DNA of 64,000 nt from Dactylosporangium siamense. GTDB taxonomy: Bacteria > Actinomycetota > Actinomycetes > Mycobacteriales > Micromonosporaceae. The DNA lies in NCBI RefSeq assembly GCF_016862795.1, contig NZ_BONQ01000139.1, positions 1 through 64,000 of the forward strand, written 5' to 3'. The translations under genes were made by a program, and so were the position numbers. The notes under the pieces are model-generated. The model saw only the letters and a program-made list of their open reading frames with translations. It did no database searches and had not been told where the DNA came from. Positions 1 through 8,399 of this stretch are shown piece after piece (the stretch's first letter is position 1; the number at the start of each line of letters is the position of its first letter).

Positions 1-2
1 TC

Positions 3-752
3 GGTTTCGGGGCGCCTGAGCCTCGGCACGCATCCGCCGAGCGCCATGCCGTCCCGGAGCCGCGTCACGGTGTTCCCGCGCGGCACCACGCCGTGTCGGA
101 CCTCGACCATGTCGTGTCGGACCTCGACTCCACCGTGCCGGGCCCCGACTCCACCATGCCGGGCCTCGACCGAGCCGTGCCGGGCCTCGACCATGTCGTG
201 CCGGGCCTCGACCGCGCGGTGCCGGGCCTCGACCATGTCGTGCCGGGCCTCGACCGCGCCGTGCCGGACCTCGACCGCGCCGTGCCGGACCTCGACCGCG
301 CCGTGCCGGACCTCGACTACACCCTGCCGGACCTCGATCGCGCCGTGCGGGAGCCGCGGCACGCGTCCGCGCGGCGTCATGCGGTGCCGGACCCGCACTA
401 CGCCGTCCCGGAGCATCGCAACTCGGGGTCCGCGCGGCACTACGCCGTGCCCGAGCCGCGCCACGAGGTCTCCGCGCAGCACTACGCCACGCGGTCCCCG
501 CGCCACTCCGTCCCCGGGCGGCACCACGCCGTGCCGGAGCCACGCCACGCCGTCCCGGAGCCGGTTCACGAGCTTCAGGAGCAGAGCCGCGCGGTCCCGG
601 GCCCGCGCCACGCCGTCCCCGAGCCGCGCCACGCCGGTCCCGTCCCGGACCACGGGGTCCCCGCACCGGACAGCACCGGTCCCGTGCCGCAGCCGTCCAC
701 CCACTCGCACAGGGACTGGTCAATGCCCGGGGACGAGCTCTTCGGTCCGTGA
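3..752 (+). CDS. Heptapeptide-repeat protein, 3' part only
   Basis: This frame is open from the left edge of the window, so the gene starts upstream and only its C-terminal ~249 residues are seen. It is built of seven-residue units: first RHAVPEP-type, then a block of VPGLDRA/VPDLDRA/VPGLDHV, then again VPEPRHA-type units, ending with a non-repetitive tail (THSHRDWSMPGDELFGP). The frame was chosen over the competing frame at 46-768 because it continues upstream with the same repeats and has much higher GC in the third codon position. No enzymatic domain is visible. Regular Pro/Asp/His spacing suggests an extended, low-complexity surface or linker protein. Function unknown; the frame choice is fairly secure. 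Confidence 0.55.
   Translation, partial: GFGAPEPRHASAERHAVPEPRHGVPARHHAVSDLDHVVSDLDSTVPGPDSTMPGLDRAVPGLDHVVPGLDRAVPGLDHVVPGLDRAVPDLDRAVPDLDRAVPDLDYTLPDLDRAVREPRHASARRHAVPDPHYAVPEHRNSGSARHYAVPEPRHEVSAQHYATRSPRHSVPGRHHAVPEPRHAVPEPVHELQEQSRAVPGPRHAVPEPRHAGPVPDHGVPAPDSTGPVPQPSTHSHRDWSMPGDELFGP
93..350 (+). repeat. 21-bp imperfect tandem repeats
   Basis: About twelve 21-bp units of the type gtgccggacctcgaccgcgc follow one another. Substitutions are concentrated at two codons (Gly/Asp and Arg-Ala/His-Val). They encode the VPxLDxx heptads of the partial gene and probably expand and contract by slippage. Confidence 0.7.
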
Positions 753-780
753 CCCGAGGCCTCCGTGACGGCGGGCGGGC

Positions 781-1989
781 TCAGTCGCGCTCGGCGGGGC
801 GCAGGGCGCGCAGGCCGGTCAGGGCGAGCGCCGTCGTGCTGCCCGCCGCGGCCACCGCCACCAGCAGCCCGCCCCGCGCGCCCGCCCCGTCGACCGCCAG
901 GCCCGCGACCGTCGCCGCCACCGCCCCGCCGGCCGCGCTCGCCGAGCCGAGCCACGCGAACGCCTCCGTCAGCACCCCACGATCGACCACGGCGTCGGCC
1001 AGCGTCGAGCCGAGGACCAGCACGACCGGCACGGCGACCGCGGTCAGCAGCACCCCGGCCGAGACCCCCGCCAGGACCACGGCGGGGGAGCCGCCGGCGA
1101 GCAGCGGCAGGCTGCCGAGACCCAATGCGAGCGCCGCCACGGCGAGCTGGATGCGGGGTTCCGCGTGCCAGCGGCGCTGGCCGTACACCACGACCGCGAG
1201 AAGCCCGGCGCCGTTGGACGCGGCGAACAGCACCGCCGCCAACCCCGGCGTGCCACGCTCCAGGGCGAACGCCGTCACCGCGATCGACATCGTGCCGAAG
1301 AACCCGCCGATCGTCGTGTTGACCCCGACCAGCAGCATGAACCCGGGTCGCAGCAGCGCGCGGCGGTGGTGCGCGTGCCCGCCGTCCCGCGCGAGGACCG
1401 GGGGCTCGGTGCGCCGTTGCAGCGCCAGCATCGACCCGCCGGCGACCACCAGCGCGGCGGCACTCAGCGTGCCGAGCACCGGCCGGCCGGCCGCGGCGAT
1501 GGTGCTGACCAGGGCCGGGCCGACGAGGTACGCGACGCTGTTGCTCAGCGACTCGAGGGCATACGCGGTCGGCAGCGCCGGTTTGCGCTCCCCGTCCAGC
1601 AGCGCCGACCAGCGGGCCAGCGCCGCCGCGCTCAGCTGCGGCAGGCTCGCGCCGACCAGCGCACCCGCGGCGGCGAGGACCCAGCCCGGCGCACCGTAGC
1701 CGGCGCTGAGCACGAGCGCGGCGACGGCGACGGCGTGCACGAGGGCGGCCGGCAGCAGCACGCGGCGCTGCCCGAACCGGTCGATCAGCCGCCCGACCTG
1801 CGGCCCGACCAGGGCGTCGGCGACCGCGAACGCGCCGGTGACGACGCCGGCGGTGGCGTAGGAGCCGGTGGCGGACCGGACCAGCCAGACGATGCTGAGG
1901 CTGGTCATCGCGATCCCGACCCGGCCCGCGGCGGTCGGTATGAAGAAGGCGGCGGCGCCCGGTGTGCGCAGCAGCTCCCGGTACGTCAT
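781..1989 (-). CDS. MFS transporter
   Basis: A 402-residue hydrophobic protein with about twelve membrane segments and the loop-2/3 signature GRLIDRFGQRR, typical of actinobacterial multidrug-type major facilitator proteins. The start is ATG at 1989 (MTYRELLRTPG), which directly precedes the first membrane segment. An upstream ATG at 2061 would only add residues encoded by a duplicated fragment of another gene's 3' end (see the repeat at 1981). No good Shine-Dalgarno is seen before 1989, consistent with a rearranged 5' end. Substrate unknown. Confidence 0.8.
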   Translation of the reverse strand: MTYRELLRTPGAAAFFIPTAAGRVGIAMTSLSIVWLVRSATGSYATAGVVTGAFAVADALVGPQVGRLIDRFGQRRVLLPAALVHAVAVAALVLSAGYGAPGWVLAAAGALVGASLPQLSAAALARWSALLDGERKPALPTAYALESLSNSVAYLVGPALVSTIAAAGRPVLGTLSAAALVVAGGSMLALQRRTEPPVLARDGGHAHHRRALLRPGFMLLVGVNTTIGGFFGTMSIAVTAFALERGTPGLAAVLFAASNGAGLLAVVVYGQRRWHAEPRIQLAVAALALGLGSLPLLAGGSPAVVLAGVSAGVLLTAVAVPVVLVLGSTLADAVVDRGVLTEAFAWLGSASAAGGAVAATVAGLAVDGAGARGGLLVAVAAAGSTTALALTGLRALRPAERD

Positions 1990-2047
1990 CCGCTCGAAGC
2001 CTACGGCAACCGCCAGCGGTACGCCTGCCAGCCGAGGTGCGCGGCGA
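1981..2047. repeat. Left copy of a 67-bp direct repeat (TauE/MFS junction)
   Basis: This matches 15528-15594 at 60 of 67 positions; the last 34 bp (2014-2047) are identical. In the right copy these bases are the last codons and stop of the TauE-type gene. Here the stop TGA has become TGG and only about a dozen TauE codons remain, followed directly by the start codon of the MFS gene at 1989. The right copy, conversely, ends with a stump resembling the first codons of this MFS gene. Confidence 0.85.
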
Positions 2048-2107
2048 CGACCGCTGTGCATTGACAGTGGGGATCGACCCTCTTAACGTAATGCCAACAC
2101 CGTCGAC

Positions 2108-2119
2108 TGAAACGTTTCA
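2108..2119. promoter_or_regulatory. LacI-family type operator
   Basis: TGAAACGTTTCA is a perfect 12-bp palindrome lying 37 bp upstream of the rhamnosidase start codon. This is the classic LacI/GalR-family operator core (central CG, A/T-rich arms), so sugar-responsive repression is likely. No LacI-type gene is in the window. Confidence 0.7.
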
Positions 2120-2155
2120 TCACCTTCGACACGGCCGCCACCGTGGAGGTTCACC

Positions 2156-5100
2156 ATGACCATCCGTCGCCTCGTGCTGCTCGCAGTGCTGACCGTCCTC
2201 AGTGGCGCCCTGGTACCCCTCGGCTCTCCGACTGTTCCAGCTCACGCCGCATCCACCTGGGGCGCCGGCCGGTGGATCTGGACCGGGTCGAGCACCACCG
2301 ACCAGTGGGTCGCGTTCCGAGGGGTCGCTGACGTCGGCGCTGTGCCGTCCAGCGCGGTCACCCGGTTCGCGGCCGACAGCAAGTACTGGCTCTGGGTGAA
2401 CGGCACCTTGGTCACGTTCGAGGGTGGGCTCAAGCGTGGGCCCGATCCGACCGGCACGTACTACGACGAGCGGGACCTCGCGCCGTTCCTGACCACCGGA
2501 CGCAACACGATCGCGGTGCTGGTGTGGTACTTCGGCAAGCAGGGTTTCTCGCACAACAGCAGCGGCCAGGGTGGTCTGCTGGTCGACGGTGACGTCTTCC
2601 GCTCCGGACCGACCTGGAAGGCGACCGTCCACGCCGGCTACCAGCATGAGACCGGCGGCACGCAACCCAACTACCGCCTCGCCGAGTCCAACGTCTTCTA
2701 CGACGCACGCGCTGCGGCGTCGATGGCCGACTGGCAGAGCGGCGGCTACGCGGATGGCACGTGGGGTTCCGCGGTGGACAGGGGAGCGCCCGGCGCCGCG
2801 CCGTGGAACGGATTGGTCAAACGCCCGATCCCACCGTTCCGGTTCAGCGGCCTGCGTGACTACGTCAACGCCGCCACCCTGCCCACCGGCGGCACCGGCG
2901 GCACTGTCGTCGCCACCCTGCCGTCCAATCTGCAGGTCACCCCGTACCTGCGGGTCGACGCGCCGGCCGGGGCCGTCATCGGCATGCAGACCGACCACTA
3001 CACCGACGGCGGCGAGCCCAACGTCCGCGCCACCTACGTGACCACCGGAGGCGTGCAGGAGTTCGAGGCGCTCGGTTGGATGAGCGGGACCGCCGTGCGG
3101 TACACCGTGCCCAGCGGCGTCAGGATCCAGGCGTTGCGGTACCGCGAATCCGGCTACGACACGGACTTCGCCGGCGGGTTCGACAGCGATGACCCGTTCT
3201 TCGACACCCTGTGGCAGAAGGCCGCGCGAACCATGTACGTCAACATGCGCGATACCTACTTCGACTGCCCGACCCGGGAACGCGCCCAGTGGTGGGGCGA
3301 CGTCGTCAACCAGCTCAAGGAGGGCTTCTACACCTTCGACCCGCGCTCCCACGATCTGGGTCGCAAGGCGATCGCCGAACTGGCCGCCTGGCAGAAACCG
3401 GGAGGGCAGCTGTACGCGCCGGTGCCGGCCGGAAACTGGGGCAGCGAACTGCCCACCCAGATGCTCGCCTCGATCTGGTCGCTGTGGACCTTCTACACCT
3501 ACACGGCCGACGCCGCCACGGTCAGCGCCGCATACCCGGCCGTCAAGCGGTACCTGAACCTGTGGACGCTCGACGGCGACGGGCTGGTCGCCCACCGGGC
3601 CGGCGACTGGGACTGGGAGGACTGGGGCGGCGACATCGACGCGCGGGTGCTCGACAACGCCTGGTCGTATCTCGCCCTCGACACCGCGATCAAGCTGGCG
3701 GAGTTGTCCGGCGACACCGGCGACGTCAGTGCCTGGCAGGCCCGGAAGGCCAGCATCGCCGCCAACTTCAACCGGGTGCTGTGGACCGGCACGGCCTATC
3801 GCTCGCCCGGCTACAGCGGCGACACCGACGATCGGGGCAACGCCCTGGCCGTCGTTGCCGGGCTGGCCGAGCCGGCGCAGTACCCGGCGCTGAAGGAGGT
3901 GCTGCACAGCCACTTCAACGCCAGTCCCTACCTGGAGTTCTACGTCCTGGAGGCGCTCTACCAGATGCAGGATCCGCTCGGCGCGGTCGCCCGGATGCGG
4001 GCCCGCTACGCCGACCAGGTCAACGACCCCGGATACACCCTCTGGGAGGTGTGGAACAAGAACGGCGGCACCGACAACCACGCGTGGAACGGCGGCCCGC
4101 TCTATGCGCTGTCCGCGTATGCCGTCGGCGTTCGACCGACCGCCCCCGGGTATCGCACGTTCCAGGTGAGCCCGCAACCGGGCGCATTCACCACCCTGCA
4201 CAGCGTGGTGCCGACGGTGCAGGGCAGCATCGATGTCCGCTTCGACCGGCCCACCCCTGCCGTCGCCACCCTGCGGGTCAGCGTCCCAGCGGGCACCAGC
4301 GCCCGGGTCGACGTGCCGACGCTCGGACTGACCGGCGTGACCATCAGCCGCGACGGCACCACCGTCTTCACCGCACCGGCACCACCCGCATCCGTGCCCT
4401 TCACCGTGTCGTCCGGAACCACCACGTTCCAGGTCACCGGCTCTGCGGCGGGTGGGCTGGCCGCCACCAGCAACAACTCGCTGGAGAACAGCGACTGGGG
4501 GATCAACCGTCTGGTCGACGGCCTGACCGGCGGCGTCACCGGCGCCAAGGGATACACCAGCAACGGGTTCAACGATCCGGACGTGAGCGGCTCGCCGGTC
4601 TGGGTCGAGGTGGACCTCGGCGCCGACCGCGACGTCGACGCGCTGCGGCTGTTCCCACGCACCGACACGGCGGCCGCCGGTGGCGGCTCGGCCGGCTTCC
4701 CGGCCGACTTCAGCATCCAGGCCCGCCCTGCCGGCGCGGCGAGTTTCACGACCGTCCGCACCGTCACCGGGGCGGCGAACCCGCAGGGCGCGCCGCAGAC
4801 CTACGGCTTCGCCCCGACCAGGGCCAGGTACCTCCGGGTGCAGGCGACCAGGCTCGGCGCCCGGGCCGGCGACGAGGCGTTCTTCCGCCTGCAACTGGCC
4901 GAACTGACCGTGCCTGCCGCCGGCACGGTGGTCACCAGCAACAACAGCCTGCGCAACGCCGACTGGGACACCACCCGCGCCTACGACGGCATCACCACCA
5001 GCGTCGCCGGCGCCAAGGGCTACACCAGCAACGAGTTCAACGGTCCGGACATCACGGGCTCACCGGTGTGGGTGGAGCTGGACCTCGGCGCCGACCGGCC

Positions 5101-5383
5101 GCTGGGAACGGTGACGTTGTTCCCGCGCACCGACACCGCAGCGGCCGGCGGCGGTTCCGCCGGATTCCCCACCGACTTCACCATCCAGGTCCGCAGCGGC
5201 AGCGGCACCGGATACACCACCGTCCGCACCGTCACCGGACAGCCCAACCCGGCAGGTGCCGCGCAGACCTACACCTTCGCCACCACGACAGCGCGATACG
5301 TGCGGATCCAGGTGACCCGGCTCGGCGCCCCAGCGAACGACGAGCCGTACCACCGACTACAGCTGGCAGAGATACGGCTCTGA
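2156..5383 (+). CDS. Secreted GH78 alpha-L-rhamnosidase with two F5/8-type C domains
   Basis: 1075 residues. Residues 1-31 form a Sec signal peptide ending AHA. The centre is a GH78 six-hairpin glycosidase: the DCPTRERAQWWGD block near residues 371-383 carries the acidic residues typical of the family, and a NHAWNGG motif lies near 638. The C terminus holds two tandem, nearly identical ~145-residue discoidin (F5/8 C/CBM32-like) domains, about 768-915 and 924-1075, each starting TSNNSL. GGAGG lies 7 bp before ATG 2156. It would release terminal rhamnose from plant or bacterial polysaccharides outside the cell. The LacI-type palindrome upstream suggests carbohydrate control. Confidence 0.9.
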   Translation: MTIRRLVLLAVLTVLSGALVPLGSPTVPAHAASTWGAGRWIWTGSSTTDQWVAFRGVADVGAVPSSAVTRFAADSKYWLWVNGTLVTFEGGLKRGPDPTGTYYDERDLAPFLTTGRNTIAVLVWYFGKQGFSHNSSGQGGLLVDGDVFRSGPTWKATVHAGYQHETGGTQPNYRLAESNVFYDARAAASMADWQSGGYADGTWGSAVDRGAPGAAPWNGLVKRPIPPFRFSGLRDYVNAATLPTGGTGGTVVATLPSNLQVTPYLRVDAPAGAVIGMQTDHYTDGGEPNVRATYVTTGGVQEFEALGWMSGTAVRYTVPSGVRIQALRYRESGYDTDFAGGFDSDDPFFDTLWQKAARTMYVNMRDTYFDCPTRERAQWWGDVVNQLKEGFYTFDPRSHDLGRKAIAELAAWQKPGGQLYAPVPAGNWGSELPTQMLASIWSLWTFYTYTADAATVSAAYPAVKRYLNLWTLDGDGLVAHRAGDWDWEDWGGDIDARVLDNAWSYLALDTAIKLAELSGDTGDVSAWQARKASIAANFNRVLWTGTAYRSPGYSGDTDDRGNALAVVAGLAEPAQYPALKEVLHSHFNASPYLEFYVLEALYQMQDPLGAVARMRARYADQVNDPGYTLWEVWNKNGGTDNHAWNGGPLYALSAYAVGVRPTAPGYRTFQVSPQPGAFTTLHSVVPTVQGSIDVRFDRPTPAVATLRVSVPAGTSARVDVPTLGLTGVTISRDGTTVFTAPAPPASVPFTVSSGTTTFQVTGSAAGGLAATSNNSLENSDWGINRLVDGLTGGVTGAKGYTSNGFNDPDVSGSPVWVEVDLGADRDVDALRLFPRTDTAAAGGGSAGFPADFSIQARPAGAASFTTVRTVTGAANPQGAPQTYGFAPTRARYLRVQATRLGARAGDEAFFRLQLAELTVPAAGTVVTSNNSLRNADWDTTRAYDGITTSVAGAKGYTSNEFNGPDITGSPVWVELDLGADRPLGTVTLFPRTDTAAAGGGSAGFPTDFTIQVRSGSGTGYTTVRTVTGQPNPAGAAQTYTFATTTARYVRIQVTRLGAPANDEPYHRLQLAEIRL

Positions 5384-5424
5384 CGAGCCGACGTGCCACC
5401 CTGAGCGCCGCGATCGCCGCCCGG

Positions 5425-6426
5425 TCACCCCACCGGCCGGGCCAGCTCACGCAACCGCCGGTGCGTCCCGTCGTATGCCGGCGCGCCGCGCAGGACCGCG
5501 GTGTCGACGGCGGCGTGCATCGTGTACAGCGGGTCGCACACGTTGCCCGGCGCGGCCCGACCCGCCTGCGACACCAGCTGATACGCGTCGAGGACGTCGA
5601 GACCCGTCAGTGCCGCGCTCCAGGTGACCAGGTCGTGCTGGCTGATCCGGAACGCGTCTTCGAGGGGGCGGGCGGCGCCGATGCTGATCAGCTGGTGGTC
5701 GGTTTCGATCCGCGGCCACGGCGTCGACACCCCTTTGATGACATCGACGGCGACGGTGACGTGCATCGCGGTCTCCACCGCGACGCCGCACACCTCGCCC
5801 TGCCCCTGCCGGGCGTGGCCGTCGCCGAACGCGAACATCGCCCCCGGCACGTTCACCCCGAGATACACCGTCGTCCCGGCCCGCAGCTCGGGCGTGTCGA
5901 GGTTTCCGCCGTGCTGGTCCGGGACGATCGTCGACCGCGCCTCACCAGCCGCCGGGGCGACCCCGACGGTGCCCAGCATCGGATCGAGCGGCAGGTCCAC
6001 CGTGTAGTCGGACCGGCGGGCGTGGTACCGCACCACTCCAGCTGCGGTGTCGATGTCGTACCGCCAGACGACTTCCGGCAGCGGCGGCTGCAACGTGGCC
6101 GTGGTGTGGGTGCCGGTCAGCGCCCCGAAGTGCGGGAACGTCGCCGACATCGCCCAGTCCCGGGCCGGGGTGATGGCGATGAAGTGCAGGGCGAGGGTGT
6201 CGCCGGGTTCGGCGCCGGGGACCCGGAACGGGCCGGTGACCGGGTTGAACTGCCGGCACACCCGCGACGGCAGATCGTCCGTGCTGCGGACCGCGCCGCC
6301 GAAGCAGTCCTCCGTGCTCGTGGACAACACCTGACCGGGCAGCACGTCCGCGATCGGATGGCGTGCGCCGCCGAACAGGTACGTCAGGTCCGACTCCGTC
6401 ATCTTGTGCTCGATCACACCGCTCAT
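5425..6426 (-). CDS. Acetamidase/formamidase family protein
   Basis: 333 residues with the features of the FmdA_AmdA family: an early GP(F)RVPGAEPGDTLALHF stretch, GGNLDTPELRAGTTVYLGVNVPGA-like core and FGDGHARQGQGEVCG. These enzymes hydrolyse formamide or short amides to the acid and ammonia. Start ATG 6426 overlaps the stop of the upstream permease as ATGA, so the pair is translationally coupled. The context (permease plus amidase) suggests import and hydrolysis of an amide nitrogen source. Confidence 0.85.
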   Translation of the reverse strand: MSGVIEHKMTESDLTYLFGGARHPIADVLPGQVLSTSTEDCFGGAVRSTDDLPSRVCRQFNPVTGPFRVPGAEPGDTLALHFIAITPARDWAMSATFPHFGALTGTHTTATLQPPLPEVVWRYDIDTAAGVVRYHARRSDYTVDLPLDPMLGTVGVAPAAGEARSTIVPDQHGGNLDTPELRAGTTVYLGVNVPGAMFAFGDGHARQGQGEVCGVAVETAMHVTVAVDVIKGVSTPWPRIETDHQLISIGAARPLEDAFRISQHDLVTWSAALTGLDVLDAYQLVSQAGRAAPGNVCDPLYTMHAAVDTAVLRGAPAYDGTHRRLRELARPVG

Positions 6427-7838
6427 GCCACGTCCCCTGTTCCCGACAGTCCCGACAGCTTCGGCCGGCGCCCGGCCGCGTACAGGCCGATCAGGACGAC
6501 GACACCGACACCGATCCAGACGAACCCGAGCCGCTGCGCGGCCACGTTGGCGTTGATGACGACGTAGGCGAGGATCGCGAACCCAGCCGTGGGCGCCAGC
6601 AGGTGCGACCATACGTTCCGGGACCGCTGACGGATCAGGTAGTGCCAGACAACGGCGACGTGCAGGACGAGGAACGCGGTCAACGCCCCGAAGTTGATCA
6701 GCGACGAGAGCAGGGCGATACCGTCCTCGCGCCACGCCATGTACAGGCCGATCGCCACGGACAGCACCCCGGTCACCGTGATCGCGTTGCCGGGCACACC
6801 GGACCGGGCCGACACCTTGCGCAGGAACGACGGCAGCTGCCGGTCCCGGGCCATCGCGAACAACAACCTCGACGTGGCGACCTGCGCGACCAGGGAGTTC
6901 GCGACCCCCCACGCGATGGCGGTCGCGACCGCGCACAACGTCGCCAGCCACGCCCCACCCGCCTGCCGCGCCGCGTCATAGAACGCGACCCCGTCCGGAT
7001 CGCCGCCGGCGAGCAGCCCATCCGGGTCGGGCACGAGCAGCGCCGCGACCCACGTCTGCACGATGAACAACAGCCCGGCCACGCCCAGCGCCGCGGCCAT
7101 CGCCCGGCCGATCTGACCCGCGCCGCCGGTGTTCTCCTCGGCCAGCATCGAGATGCCGTCGAAGCCGAGGAACGACAACACCGCGATGGACACCGCACCG
7201 AACACCAACTGCCACGTGAACGTGTCGCCGTTGAACAGCGGCTCCCACGAGAACCCGCGACCTCGCCCGTCCAGCAGCGCCCACACGCCGACGGCTACGA
7301 AGACCGCCAGGACGATCAGCGCACCGATCAGCATGATCCGGGTGATCAGCGCGGTCATCCGGATACCCCGCAGATTCACCACGGTGTTGAACGCCACGAA
7401 CCCGAGCAGCCACGCCCACACCGGGATCGCCGGGACGGTGGCGTGCATCGCGACCGCCGCGATCAGGTACAGCAGACTCGGAACGAGCAGGTAGTCCAGG
7501 AGGACCGCCCACCCGGCCAGGAACCCGACCGGTGCGCCGATCCCACGTCCGGCGTAGTTGTAGACGCTGCCGGCGAGCGGGAACGCCTTCACCATCTGCG
7601 CGTACGACGCGGCGGTGAACACCATCGCCACCATCCCGACCAGATACGTCAGAGCGACCATGCCACCAGAACCGCTGTACACCGACCCGAAGATGCCCAT
7701 CGGCGCGATCGGCACCATGAACACCAACCCGTAGAACACCAGATCCTTGAACCCCAGCGTCCGCCGCAATTCCGGACGATAGCCCGCCGTCGCGGCCTGG
7801 CCGTTCTCGTCGACCGGCACCCTCTGTTCAGTACTCAT
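6423..7838 (-). CDS. APC-family amino acid permease
   Basis: 471 residues, about twelve membrane segments, starting with the typical LRRTLGFKDLVFYGLVFMVPIAPMGIFG first helix of the amino acid/polyamine/organocation superfamily. ATG 7838 is preceded by GGGAGG. It forms a two-gene operon with the amidase (ATGA overlap). Substrate unknown; an amino acid, amine or amide is likely. Two inverted repeats sharing TGATGCG lie 61 and 176 bp upstream and may be its operators. Confidence 0.85.
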   Translation of the reverse strand: MSTEQRVPVDENGQAATAGYRPELRRTLGFKDLVFYGLVFMVPIAPMGIFGSVYSGSGGMVALTYLVGMVAMVFTAASYAQMVKAFPLAGSVYNYAGRGIGAPVGFLAGWAVLLDYLLVPSLLYLIAAVAMHATVPAIPVWAWLLGFVAFNTVVNLRGIRMTALITRIMLIGALIVLAVFVAVGVWALLDGRGRGFSWEPLFNGDTFTWQLVFGAVSIAVLSFLGFDGISMLAEENTGGAGQIGRAMAAALGVAGLLFIVQTWVAALLVPDPDGLLAGGDPDGVAFYDAARQAGGAWLATLCAVATAIAWGVANSLVAQVATSRLLFAMARDRQLPSFLRKVSARSGVPGNAITVTGVLSVAIGLYMAWREDGIALLSSLINFGALTAFLVLHVAVVWHYLIRQRSRNVWSHLLAPTAGFAILAYVVINANVAAQRLGFVWIGVGVVVLIGLYAAGRRPKLSGLSGTGDVA

Positions 7839-7898
7839 GCTTCGCCTCCCGTGGTCGAGATCGCCGCAGGCCACACCGTCTGCGGGCACGGCACATCA

Positions 7899-7922
7899 CA
7901 CGCATCACCGCCCTGATGCGTG
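7899..7922. promoter_or_regulatory. Inverted repeat, possible permease operator 1
   Basis: CACGCATCA and TGATGCGTG, perfect 9-bp arms with a 6-nt spacer, 61 bp upstream of the permease ATG. The core is shared with the repeat at 8014-8040, which favours a protein-binding site over an incidental hairpin. Confidence 0.5.
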
Positions 7923-8013
7923 GACGCGGAAACTCGTTCGCCTGTCGCCTTCCGGGTTGTGTCCACGTGCGGACCCACCGTGACGGGTGAACCAATTGAC
8001 CATCCCGGTTCAA

Positions 8014-8040
8014 CGCATCAACGTCAATATGTTTGATGCG
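8014..8040. promoter_or_regulatory. Inverted repeat, possible permease operator 2
   Basis: CGCATCAA and TTGATGCG, perfect 8-bp arms separated by 11 nt. It shares the CGCATCA/TGATGCG half-site with 7899-7922. Immediately next to it, ACAGAC-gt-GTCTGT (8042-8055) is a second type of palindrome. Confidence 0.45.
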
Positions 8041-8244
8041 GACAGACGTGTCTGTGCGACCCGCGGTCACGCATTGGCAAGATCGCGATGTCCCGGGACT
8101 CAATCGCGGCGGTGGAGCGACATTCTGGCCGGCCCGCACGGGAACGAAACGGCCGGAACCGGTGGCGTGTATACGCCATATCCGTTTCGTGTACGGCAGG
8201 TGTTTAGTCTCATTGATCATTCCCAATTGATGAGGGAGGACCGA

Positions 8245-8334
8245 ATGTCCCGGTTCGTCTGCACGGTGAAGCACACCAGGTACGTCATCGGCGCCATGGC
8301 CGGCGTCTTCTTCGCGACCTGCAGCTCGTCCTGA
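8245..8334 (+). CDS. 29-residue hydrophobic peptide ending CSSS
   Basis: ATG 8245 has an excellent Shine-Dalgarno (gagggagga, 5 nt spacing), better than those of most full-length genes here. The peptide has a basic N-terminal part (VKHTRY), a hydrophobic stretch (VIGAMAGVFFA) and ends TCSSS. It is followed after 65 bp by a PaaK-like adenylating enzyme and then by a GxGD membrane protein. It could be a signalling-peptide or modified-peptide precursor, a tiny membrane peptide, or an upstream leader ORF. No homologue is recognised, and the assignment as a real gene rests on the ribosome binding site and context. Confidence 0.5.
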   Translation: MSRFVCTVKHTRYVIGAMAGVFFATCSSS

Positions 8335-8399
8335 CCCGAAGCCGGCCGGGGCGGCGTCGTGCCGCCCCGCGCCGGTGCCCGTCGACCGGTGGAGGCCGG

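Larger units (their letters stand above)
7839..8244. other. Divergent intergenic region, 406 bp
   Basis: No convincing gene. It separates the leftward permease/amidase operon from the rightward peptide/PaaK genes. It holds three inverted repeats (7899-7922, 8014-8040, 8042-8055) and is noticeably less GC-rich near 8160-8245. The peptide ribosome binding site (gagggagga) lies at its right end. Confidence 0.6.

Noticed and set aside
2120..4894. Long open frame of 924 codons on the minus strand opposite the rhamnosidase
   Set aside because: It mirrors a clear secreted glycosidase with signal peptide and domains; the antisense frame is Arg/Gly/Val-rich low complexity, produced by high third-position GC.
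8245..8334. Classical RiPP precursor (lanthipeptide, lasso or thiopeptide)
   Set aside because: No LanB/C/M, YcaO, lasso cyclase or radical SAM enzyme is nearby; only an adenylating enzyme and a membrane protein follow.
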